A stretch of 34,634 nt of DNA, taken from assembly GCA_025352365.1 (NCBI GenBank), contig JANXTO010000265.1, positions 1 to 34,634 on the forward strand, written 5' to 3'. This document shows positions 28,425 to 34,634 of the stretch, one piece after another (the first letter of the stretch is position 1; each line of letters opens with the position of its first letter). The DNA is from Undibacterium sp. Lineage in GTDB: Bacteria; Pseudomonadota; Gammaproteobacteria; Burkholderiales; Burkholderiaceae_D. The translations under genes and the position numbers were made by a program. The notes under the pieces are model-generated. The model saw only the letters and a list, made by a program, of their open reading frames with translations, searched no databases and had not been told where the DNA came from.

Positions 28425-28465
28425 AAAAAGCGTGTCGTCTCTATTAAGAGCGACACGCTTTTTTT
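28425..28465. terminator. Terminator after the acyl-CoA dehydrogenase gene
   Basis: AAAAAGCGTGTCG (28425-28437) pairs with CGACACGCTTTTT (28451-28463), followed by more T residues. The 13-base stem is perfect, and its flanking A and T runs allow termination in both directions. Confidence 0.92.
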
Positions 28466-28494
28466 CAAGCAGCATCTAAATTGCGCAATAGGTA

Positions 28495-28585
28495 AAATAT
28501 ACTCCCAGTATGTATATATTAAATGTCCATAATATCATTGACCTAGAGCCGATATTTTTAATATTTAATGGGGAGTATATTAAAA
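28495..28585 (-). repeat. Dispersed intergenic repeat, copy C
   Basis: Perfect 11-base terminal inverted repeats AATATACTCCC (28496-28506) and GGGAGTATATT (28571-28581) bound an 86-base segment. Reversed, it aligns with copy A (TTTTAATATACTCCCC-ATTA at the outer end, then TCAATGATATTATGGAC inside). Its right terminal repeat overlaps the stop codon (28580-28582) of the EamA gene. Confidence 0.65.
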
Positions 28586-29497
28586 TCTATTCTTATTCGC
28601 GTCAAAAAAATCTGCGCGAGAATGCCAATAAGTTGCCACCGTCGTCGCCAGCAAGACGATCACACAACCGATCATTGCCTGCACTGACGGCACCTCATTC
28701 AAGATAAAAAATGCAAGCACAATTCCATACACTGGTTCCAGCGAAGTCATTAAACTCGCAAATCGGGTAGACACATGACGTAAGCTAAACATAAACAAAC
28801 CATGCGATAAGGCGGTGAACACCACGCCAAGCAAAATCAATCCCCACCAGACATTCATCGATACATGACTGGCGGCGTCATAAAAAATTACAAACGGTAA
28901 TAAGCTCAGACAAGCCACGCTGTTTTGCAAAAACGCCAGTTTAAAAGGCGCAATGTCTTCGCTCTGCCACCGGTTTACCAGCGCCAGTAAAGCAAAGCTC
29001 AAACCCGACACCACACCCAATAACAAACCAAGCACCGCATGGCCCTGCCCTGGCAAACCATCTGCCAACGGTCTGGTATCGCTCACCATCACCGCCATAC
29101 CGATCACCACCGCCAGCGCCGCGATCCAATCACGACCAAGCCTTTTTTCTTTAAACAACCAAGGTTCTAGCCAAGCCACAAACAGGGGAAAACTCGCAAA
29201 ACCCATCAAACCATAAGCGACCGGAGCCACCTTCAGCGACGCAAAAAAACTCAGCCAATGCACTGCCAGTAACACCCCGCACAAGATCACGGCTTTAGGA
29301 ATGCCGCGTAAAGACAACTGCCGCTGCACCAACAATACCGGCAGCAAACTCAAGGCGGCAAACAAAGTACGTCCAAAAACCAGCAACAAAGAACTCACCG
29401 CCAAAGCCTTGCCCAAGACGCCTGCACTACCGAATAAAAATACGGCAAGGTGCAGGGCTAGCATGGCTTGCAGGGATTTTGTTTGATTAAAAAGCAT
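28580..29497 (-). CDS. EamA/DMT family transporter
   Basis: A 305-residue membrane protein with about ten hydrophobic helices arranged as two EamA repeats (approximately 12-140 and 155-295). Features include FLFGSAGVLGKALAV in helix 1 and LTSLEPVYGIVLAFFILNEVPS in helix 9, the usual signature of drug/metabolite exporters. The substrate is unknown; relatives export amino acids or metabolites. Its terminal codon lies inside repeat C, and the C-terminal FDANKNRF tail is short and charged. Confidence 0.88.
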   Translation of the reverse strand: MLFNQTKSLQAMLALHLAVFLFGSAGVLGKALAVSSLLLVFGRTLFAALSLLPVLLVQRQLSLRGIPKAVILCGVLLAVHWLSFFASLKVAPVAYGLMGFASFPLFVAWLEPWLFKEKRLGRDWIAALAVVIGMAVMVSDTRPLADGLPGQGHAVLGLLLGVVSGLSFALLALVNRWQSEDIAPFKLAFLQNSVACLSLLPFVIFYDAASHVSMNVWWGLILLGVVFTALSHGLFMFSLRHVSTRFASLMTSLEPVYGIVLAFFILNEVPSVQAMIGCVIVLLATTVATYWHSRADFFDANKNRF

Positions 29498-29598
29498 TTT
29501 TAAAATTTTTATCGATTGATTGAAAACAAACTTATCAGCTTAAATGACATATGCTCACGAATTATTAGCGATATTCATACTGTCTGGTTATGTCGTGA

Positions 29599-29955
29599 CT
29601 AAACAGATTTCAATATGTGTTTCGCCAACGCGATTACCACCTCACGCAGCTCTACTGGAGTTTGGATGTCCCACTCAAAAGGTAGCGACATTAATTGTCG
29701 TGCGAACCAATTTAAATCGTCGGACTGGTTATGCAATAAGATGCCAACGTCAGTCTGCTCCAATAAACCAATCGCATCAAACAAATGATCACATGCTGTT
29801 GTTAAGTCAGTTTTCAGCAATACATTAATAGAAAATGTACGCGGTATTATCGCCACAGATTCACGTAAATAGTTCAATGCATTAAAGCTGACAGGTCGTT
29901 GAAAAATATCGCTTAAAAGCTCTACGGCACTAATGCGGTCAAGCGCATAGACGCC
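29599..29955 (-). pseudogene. WYL-domain (YafY/DeoR-like) transcription regulator, C-terminal fragment
   Basis: Only the C-terminal part of a WYL-domain regulator remains. It begins near 29955 with GVYALDRISAVELLSDIFQR and continues through RPVSFNALNYLRES and SINVLLKTD to LPFEWDIQTPVELREVVIAL. These match the R-x-Y-x-LDRI, F-x-RP and ELRE-x-x-x-x-LA features of the family's C-terminal region. A TAA (29956-29958) immediately precedes the conserved part in the same frame. The DNA-binding helix-turn-helix domain and most of the WYL ligand domain are absent. The 5' end abuts the next, divergent fragment. An ATG inside (29875-29877) would give 92 residues, but a functional regulator is unlikely. 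Confidence 0.7.
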
Positions 29956-30365
29956 TTAAAGAACGACTAGCAAGCAGTAATGAATGGCTTGAATTTACTG
30001 GCTCATGCATTACTCAAAAAATTCTTGGCGGGCTAGGTAATTTTGACGACAATATTCTAGGTCTACCAGAAGGAACGTATCACGCAGCAACGATACGTTC
30101 GTATAACCCAGCAAGCGGAACATGGTCAATCTGGTGGCTAGACGGACGTAATCCTGGCAATTTGGATGTGCCAGTGGTCGGACAATTTGAGAATGGTATC
30201 GGCAGGTTTTACGCCGATGATACTTTTAACGGAAAAGCAATTCGACTTAGATTTCTGTGGACTCAACCCGTACCGGATAGGCCGCGCTGGGAGCAGGCAT
30301 TTTCTGTAGACGCTAGCGAGACTTGGGAGACAAACTGGGTCATGGATTTTAGTTGGCAGGCATAA
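29943..30365 (+). pseudogene. Conserved hypothetical (DUF1579-like) protein, 5'-truncated fragment
   Basis: An open frame without a plausible start reads from 29943 (after a TAA at 29931-29933) to a stop at 30363-30365. Its translation includes AHRRLKERLASSNEWLEFTG, ILGGLGNFDDNIL, SYNPASGTWSIWWLDGRNPG, YADDTFNGKAIRLRFLW and WEQAFSVDASETWETNWVM. It resembles a conserved family of about 160 residues with a DFDFLVG-W-type N-terminus, absent here. The label DUF1579-like is from memory and may be wrong; the truncation is clear. An internal TTG (30162) opens the longest recognised frame but lies deep inside the conserved region. Confidence 0.6.
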
Positions 30366-30480
30366 TTTTTTGCTCTCTGACATTTAATCCAGCTTACATT
30401 TAAATGCTATAACTTTCAGAGAGACTGAATATAGTCGATCTAAATGGTATTTAGCTTTCGTTTTTATTATACGAAACTGG

Positions 30481-30508
30481 CTTGTTAATTTTTGCGGAAA
30501 TTAACAAG
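30481..30508. other. Perfect AT-rich hairpin in the gap before the SDR gene
   Basis: CTTGTTAATTT (30481-30491) pairs perfectly with AAATTAACAAG (30498-30508) around a six-base loop. A smaller TTTCGT / ACGAAA pair (30456-30461 and 30471-30476) lies just before. There is no T run after it on the plus strand, so it is not a standard terminator. It may be a leftover operator, given the degraded neighbourhood. Confidence 0.4.
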
Positions 30509-30565
30509 TCAATAAGCCACAAACACTAGGTATTCTTTTCGATTTTTGACTAGGTGTTTAGTCGC

Positions 30566-31324
30566 CTACAAAAACATCCCGCCAGAAGCCTCAATCCGCT
30601 GTGCATTTACCCAGCCACTATTCTCAGACAATAGCGCAGCGATTGCGCCGCCGATGTCGTCTGGCAGCCCCACTCTTCCGAGTGCAGTTTGGCGAGCAAC
30701 AAAACTGTTTAGCTGCGCATTGTCTCTGACTGCACCGCCGCTAAAATCGGTTTCAATTGCGCCGGGGGCGATGACGTTGACCGCGATGCCGCGCACACCC
30801 AGTTCTTTTGCCAGATATTTAGTCAGCACTTCGATAGCGCCTTTCATCGAGGCATATGCGGCATAGCCTGGCAGTGCAAATCTGGTTAAACCTGTTGATA
30901 CGTTGAGTATGCGCCCGTGGTCAGCGATCAGCGGTAGTAAATGCTGGGTCAAGAAAAATACGCCTTTAAAGTGTATGTTGACCAGATTATCGAATTGCGC
31001 TTCGGTAGTATCTGCAATAGTCGCATGTGAGCCGACGCCAGCGTTGTTGAGCAAAAAATCAAACTGCTTGCGCTGCCATTGTTGTTCTAGTGTTTGTTCG
31101 ACCTGATTTGTGAAGGCAGCAAACGTCGAGGCTTTACCCACATCTAATGGCAAAGCGGCGGCATTACGGCCCATTGCTTTAATCTGCGAGACGACAGCTA
31201 AGGCGTCTGCTTGTTTGCTTTGGTAAGTGAGGATGATATCGACGCCTTGCTGTGCCAGTTTTAAGGCGGCGCTTCTGCCAAGGCCGCGACTGCCGCCGGT
31301 AATAAGAGCGATTTTTGTGGTTGT
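30566..31324 (-). pseudogene. Short-chain dehydrogenase/reductase missing its start codon
   Basis: From 31324 leftward, about 252 codons encode a full SDR: TTTKIALITGGSRGLGRSAA (Rossmann TGxxxGxG), FLLNNAGVGS, the catalytic Ser with YAAYASMKG (Tyr-x-x-x-Lys), and the terminal WVNAQRIEASGGMFL. Relatives start with Met before TTTK; here that codon is TTA, and no ATG or GTG exists in frame before the stop at 31385-31387. The only alternative is a TTG at 31373-31375 without a Shine-Dalgarno, which would add 17 residues encoded by the antisense of a LysR remnant. The coding body is otherwise intact, so inactivation is by loss of the 5' end. Rescue by the TTG cannot be excluded. Confidence 0.75.
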
Positions 31325-31346
31325 TAATGCGCTTGTGGGACTGCTT

Positions 31347-31712
31347 GACTGGTCGGACGATCTGGCGCAGCACAAATTGATACACTACACCAGCAACTTT
31401 GGTGGCAAGCCAGTTGGTTTTGAGTATACGGACGGCGGCAAAACAAAAACGATTGCAATGTCGGGCACCATCACTGTCAACAACACCGACGCCTATCAAG
31501 CAGCTTGCCTGGCTGGTTTTGGCATCATTCAGGCACCAGGAATCGGCACACGAGAATTAATTCAACAAGGCCGTTTGATCGAAGTACTTAGTGACTATAC
31601 GGCAAAAGCAATGCCGCTATCCCTGCTTTACGCCAACCGCCGCCATTTACCCAAACGTACACAAAGCTGGATGACATGGCTGACGAAACTGGTTCAGCCT
31701 TATTTGGTTTGA
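31347..31712 (+). pseudogene. LysR-type regulator, C-terminal substrate-binding-domain fragment
   Basis: The frame ending at the TGA at 31710-31712 encodes the last ~120 residues of a LysR regulator: DWSDDLAQHKLIHY, FGGKPVGFEY, ITVNNTDAYQAACLAGFGII, RELIQQGRLIEVL and a C-terminal helix pair. The winged helix-turn-helix and first half of the effector domain are missing. Sequence before about 31347 belongs to the neighbouring SDR gene on the opposite strand. This regulator type is usually encoded divergently from an SDR, so the pair has probably collapsed by deletion of everything between. Confidence 0.8.
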
Positions 31713-31834
31713 TAAACTTTTAAATTAGAATACCCAATAATTTTTTGACGTACTGGCAGCAGCAAACATTAACGATCAAAGAATTAGTATGGGTTATGTC
31801 TCGGAACAAATTAATCTACTAACTTGCATTTAAA

Positions 31835-32827
31835 TTAATTCGCTTCAGACACCTTTGCTGCATTGCCAAAAGGGGCGCACGCTGCATCTAAACTCCAGCG
31901 CCCTGCGCATATACGAGAACGGCATAATCCACCTTCCAAAGAACCCAGATTCTTACAGCGTTGCAGAAGACTTTCGGTCGTATCGCCGGGTTTTCTTTCG
32001 ACGATATCCCGGCTACGTTCATCCACTTTAATTTTATTCGAACTCGCCGTACTGTTATCCGATGCGGGCACTGGCAAAGCTTTGTCATGAGCGACGATTG
32101 CAGCAATCAGAGCGACATCACTGTCTGCAGCTTGACTAGAAGGCCGGGATGATGACTTAACTTTGTCTGATGAAGCGCTCGTTGTAGAAGTTGCTATTTT
32201 TTTGGCCTTATCTACCGATTTTGATTTTTCTTGCTTGTCATTCGATGCAAGTATTTTGGTCGATGCAGAGCTCTTCTTTTTCTTTTCATCGGACAAAGCT
32301 GATTTATTCTTGGTCGCTGAAACTACTGCCGTGCCAGTAGCTGTAGCTGCCAGCATGCTATCGAGACTATTTGCTTTAGATTGCTCGCCATTGTCATTCA
32401 CTATCAGCGCGGCCAAGCCAGAGATTTTTCCTGTCTCTTGCTCACTGGCTTGATTTGTCTGCGCAGTTGAGGCGGAATTAGTTACGGGAGCCGGCTCAGC
32501 AATGGCAGCAGGAATATTTTTAGGATTTATAGTGGCGGTCGTTGCAGTGGCAAGTTGATTACTTGGTCGAGCCGCCTGTGTTGGCTCAGTCGAATCATCA
32601 AATATAAGAAAAGCAGCAATACCAGCAATCACGATAGCAATAACACCAATTCCCAGACTCCAATTGCGACGCTTTTTCGGTCGGGCTACGCTTTGGTTTA
32701 TATGCCCACTACTTTCAAGTCCAGACAAAATGCGACTACTTTGTACATTGGCGCTATCTGCACTGGTACTAGTTGATAGCAAACTAGGCTTTGACGAGCT
32801 GCTTTTTGCTTCTTCAGGACTGCCCAA
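31835..32827 (-). CDS. Single-span membrane protein with a four-cysteine C-terminal module
   Basis: A 330-residue protein of unknown function. It starts at a TTG (32825-32827) with AAGGAG seven bases upstream. A Ser-rich cytoplasmic segment of about 50 residues and a basic patch (PKKRRN) precede one transmembrane segment (about 55-76). A long low-complexity Ala/Ser/Lys/Thr region runs to about 270. The last 45 residues form a compact module with Cys291, Cys302, Cys307 and Cys317, including CRSRICAGRW. This looks like a small periplasmic disulfide domain behind an extended stalk. I do not recognise the family with certainty. It is divergent from the M15-PAAR cassette, so a role in that system is only positional inference. 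Confidence 0.7.
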   Translation of the reverse strand: MGSPEEAKSSSSKPSLLSTSTSADSANVQSSRILSGLESSGHINQSVARPKKRRNWSLGIGVIAIVIAGIAAFLIFDDSTEPTQAARPSNQLATATTATINPKNIPAAIAEPAPVTNSASTAQTNQASEQETGKISGLAALIVNDNGEQSKANSLDSMLAATATGTAVVSATKNKSALSDEKKKKSSASTKILASNDKQEKSKSVDKAKKIATSTTSASSDKVKSSSRPSSQAADSDVALIAAIVAHDKALPVPASDNSTASSNKIKVDERSRDIVERKPGDTTESLLQRCKNLGSLEGGLCRSRICAGRWSLDAACAPFGNAAKVSEAN

Positions 32828-33009
32828 AATTAAACTCCTTGTAACAAAATGACAAAATTACCTCGCAATTAGTTATAATTACGGCATTACTAAAAAGTAA
32901 ATACATGGTAAATTACGTTCTTTCATGATCATAATACCAATTATTTAATTGGCAATGTAATATAAATAAGTACTAATCCGCAAATAAATGTTGTTATGAC
33001 AGGGTAATC

Positions 33010-33849
33010 GTGTTTTTTTTAATCGTTGGTTTGTATTTTTTGCTCGCTTGTTTTGCCGCTTGGTTACTGTTATTCCCTGCGGGACGCGAAGTATTTACAG
33101 CAACAATAGCTAGCGTCGGGGCGCTGATAGGACAACGATTTTCCAGGCTGGAACAAAATGCAACTGAGAAATCGCTTACTTTGGGAAGCGCAACAAGGAC
33201 AAAATTTCATCAGGCAATAAGAGCGGTAAAGCGGCATTACCTGGTTTGCATCGTCGCTTTCGCGACTATTGCAATACCGCCTCTAGTAGCGCTGATGCTA
33301 AGCCATCAAAATACACTGGACGGATATGAGTCAACTGATCGCGAAGTCAATATGCAAATCGCTGAGTTGCTTAAAGGTGAGCAACTTGTAGCGCCGGCTC
33401 CCTTGCCACCGGCAATCTTTTCTACGCAAGAGGTGTTGCTGGAAAGACCAATGCTAAGCAGTGCAAGCCGCAATTGGGAGCTTTTGAATAGCGACTTCAA
33501 ACAGCGCTTGTTAATGGCTTTTAAAATTATGAAGGAAAAACATGGCTACGACATGGCAATCATTGAGGGTTATCGTAGTCCAGAGCGGCAAAATATGCTC
33601 GCAAAACTAGGGGGAAATGTGACCAATGCCTCTGCTTTCCAAAGTTATCATCAATATGGCTTGGCGGCGGATTGCGCATTTTTCCGCGATGGGAAATTAG
33701 TGATTTCTGAAAAAGATCCCTGGGCAATGAAAGGGTATGAATTATTCGGGGAAGTCGCAGAGTCAGTAGGATTGACATGGGGTGGGCGTTGGAAAATGAT
33801 GGATTTTGGACATACCGAATTGCATTTACCTAATGTTCTGAAAAAATAA
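33010..33849 (+). CDS. Membrane-anchored M15 family peptidoglycan peptidase, likely T6SS-associated
   Basis: A 279-residue protein starting at GTG, with AGGG about six bases before it. Hydrophobic segments at 2-22 and 76-97 precede an M15 (VanY / L-Ala-D-Glu endopeptidase) domain at about 155-275. EGYRSPERQ (186-194) is the substrate-side motif. SYHQYGLAAD (212-221) gives zinc ligands His214 and Asp221. WGGRWKMMDFGHTEL (257-271) gives base Asp265 and ligand His268. All catalytic residues are present. It would cleave peptide stems in peptidoglycan. The PAAR gene follows after 17 bases and a DUF2875 gene next, so it may be a T6SS cargo enzyme or a wall-remodelling factor for assembling the apparatus. 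Confidence 0.85.
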   Translation: MFFLIVGLYFLLACFAAWLLLFPAGREVFTATIASVGALIGQRFSRLEQNATEKSLTLGSATRTKFHQAIRAVKRHYLVCIVAFATIAIPPLVALMLSHQNTLDGYESTDREVNMQIAELLKGEQLVAPAPLPPAIFSTQEVLLERPMLSSASRNWELLNSDFKQRLLMAFKIMKEKHGYDMAIIEGYRSPERQNMLAKLGGNVTNASAFQSYHQYGLAADCAFFRDGKLVISEKDPWAMKGYELFGEVAESVGLTWGGRWKMMDFGHTELHLPNVLKK

Positions 33850-33866
33850 ATTGAAATGGAGAAAAT

Positions 33867-34136
33867 ATGTCAAAGCCAGTAATTCGCCTGGGTGATAAAA
33901 CCTCCCATAACGGTGTAGTGATCGAAGCGTCAACGCAAAGTGATAGCGGCGGGATTCCAATTGCAAGACTTGGTGACAAAGTGTCTTGTCCAATTAAAGG
34001 TCACGGGACAACCACTATCGTTAGTGGCGATCAGACATTTATCGTAGATGGAAAACCTGTTGCACGTGATGGTGATAAAACCGGATGCGGTGCTGTATTG
34101 ATTGCGAGCCAGCAAGCGACCGTTGATCTGATTTAA
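33867..34136 (+). CDS. PAAR-domain spike-tip protein
   Basis: An 89-residue protein made of a single PAAR module, with repeated Asp/Gly turns (IRLGDKTSHNG, IARLGDKVSCPIKGHG, PVARDGDKTGCGA). The His and Cys residues near the turns fit zinc binding at the tip. PAAR proteins sharpen the VgrG trimer of the type VI secretion needle and can carry effectors. No fused effector domain is present, so cargo would be separate. TGGAGAAAAT precedes the ATG. It lies between the M15 peptidase gene and a DUF2875 gene. Confidence 0.92.
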   Translation: MSKPVIRLGDKTSHNGVVIEASTQSDSGGIPIARLGDKVSCPIKGHGTTTIVSGDQTFIVDGKPVARDGDKTGCGAVLIASQQATVDLI

Positions 34137-34178
34137 CGAGATTAATTTTTAATATATGTGTATAGGGAACATAGTTTG

Positions 34179-34634
34179 ATGCGTAGCTGGCTTAGTCGTA
34201 GTTTAGTGATTATCGGAACCTTTGCGCTGGTGTGGCTGGCAGTCGCTTACTATTGGCGCTCCAGCAATCGCATGCCAAGCTCCTCGGAACTGGCGCTGTA
34301 TTTTATTGGCATGCCAGTTGGTGCACTCATCGGTATCTGGCTGATCAGTAAATTAATTATGTTTGCAACTGCCAAAACTACAGTCAATCTATCCCCCACT
34401 TCTGATATCAAATCTGCTGGCACGGACTCCGCTCAAGATAACAGGATTGATTCCGAGAAAAATTTATCAATCGCGATCATAGCCACCGCCATCAGAAGTT
34501 CATGCGGCAACTCGGCAGAAGAATTGGCTGAGACCTTAAAGTCTAGTAAAAAAGCTTTTAAGCTTGATCCTGAATTGACCAATTCTGAAGGCTACCCAAT
34601 ACTTTCAGGGCGCATCGCCTCTATCGATGTGATT
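34179..34634 (+). CDS. DUF2875 (Tla3-like) membrane protein, 5' part
   Basis: The first 152 codons of a gene leaving the right edge with no stop. ATG at 34179-34181, AGGGA ten bases upstream. Two hydrophobic segments (about 8-26 and 43-66) precede a polar linker and the start of a soluble domain (LSIAIIATAIRSSCGNSAEEL). This layout and the position after PAAR fit DUF2875 proteins, whose best-known member Tla3 is an adaptor that loads a lipase effector onto VgrG in Pseudomonas. The family call is from the N-terminal part and context only. A lipase (Tle) gene would be expected downstream. Confidence 0.65.
   Translation, partial: MRSWLSRSLVIIGTFALVWLAVAYYWRSSNRMPSSSELALYFIGMPVGALIGIWLISKLIMFATAKTTVNLSPTSDIKSAGTDSAQDNRIDSEKNLSIAIIATAIRSSCGNSAEELAETLKSSKKAFKLDPELTNSEGYPILSGRIASIDVI

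Noticed and set aside
30138-30383. Minus-strand frame opposite the truncated conserved gene
   Set aside because: Mirror of the plus-strand fragment, with no ribosome site or known motif.
1-34634. CRISPR arrays, tRNA or rRNA genes, intact insertion sequences
   Set aside because: No regularly spaced repeats, cloverleaf-like genes, rRNA signatures or transposase frames were seen on either strand.

Overview
The window looks like a chromosomal segment of a Gram-negative betaproteobacterium, most likely family Oxalobacteraceae (Undibacterium-, Herbaspirillum- or Janthinobacterium-like). This is inferred from protein content: the ispD-ispF pair next to mfd, serB, a phosphotransferase/acyl-CoA dehydrogenase operon, DUF4404, a tannase-family lipoprotein, a TonB receptor and type VI secretion (T6SS)-type genes. 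GC content is moderate, with AT-rich intergenic regions. I saw no rRNA, tRNA, CRISPR array or intact insertion sequence.

Layout. (1) 1-4.7 kb is accessory. The 5' end of a feoA-like gene lies under a Fur-box promoter. It is followed by a GH114-like lipoprotein, a membrane protein with two DM9 repeats, a very short M15 peptidase, a DUF5675 protein and an SGNH hydrolase. The last three resemble cell-wall or ester hydrolases often found as T6SS or phage cargo. (2) 4.8-8.8 kb is a polyamine-type ABC transporter operon in the order binding protein, ATPase, permease, permease, all on the minus strand. (3) 9.0-18.3 kb holds an SMR efflux protein, a secreted alpha/beta hydrolase divergent from a TonB-dependent receptor, a secreted metallo-beta-lactamase-fold hydrolase, a tannase-family lipoprotein and a chemoreceptor. 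(4) 18.5-28.4 kb is mostly core: DedA, DUF4404, ispF, ispD, mfd, serB, the phosphotransferase and the acyl-CoA dehydrogenase. (5) 28.6-31.7 kb has an EamA exporter and then a decaying stretch with two head-to-head scars. A WYL-regulator C-terminus abuts a 5'-truncated conserved gene, and a LysR C-terminus abuts an SDR gene that has lost its start codon. (6) 31.8-34.6 kb holds an anchored protein with a four-cysteine tail, then a cassette of membrane-anchored M15 peptidase, PAAR spike-tip protein and a DUF2875 (Tla3-like) protein that runs off the edge.

The least explained structure is a family of three diverged intergenic repeats of about 80-90 bp (near 10.86, 20.30 and 28.54 kb), built around an ATACTCCC motif and a TGGAC inverted repeat. 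One lies between ispD and ispF and one overlaps the stop codon of the EamA gene. Other notable points are the two regulator-removing scars within about 1.5 kb, a tannase homologue missing both cysteines of the family's CS-D-HC motif, and the T6SS cassette at the right edge.
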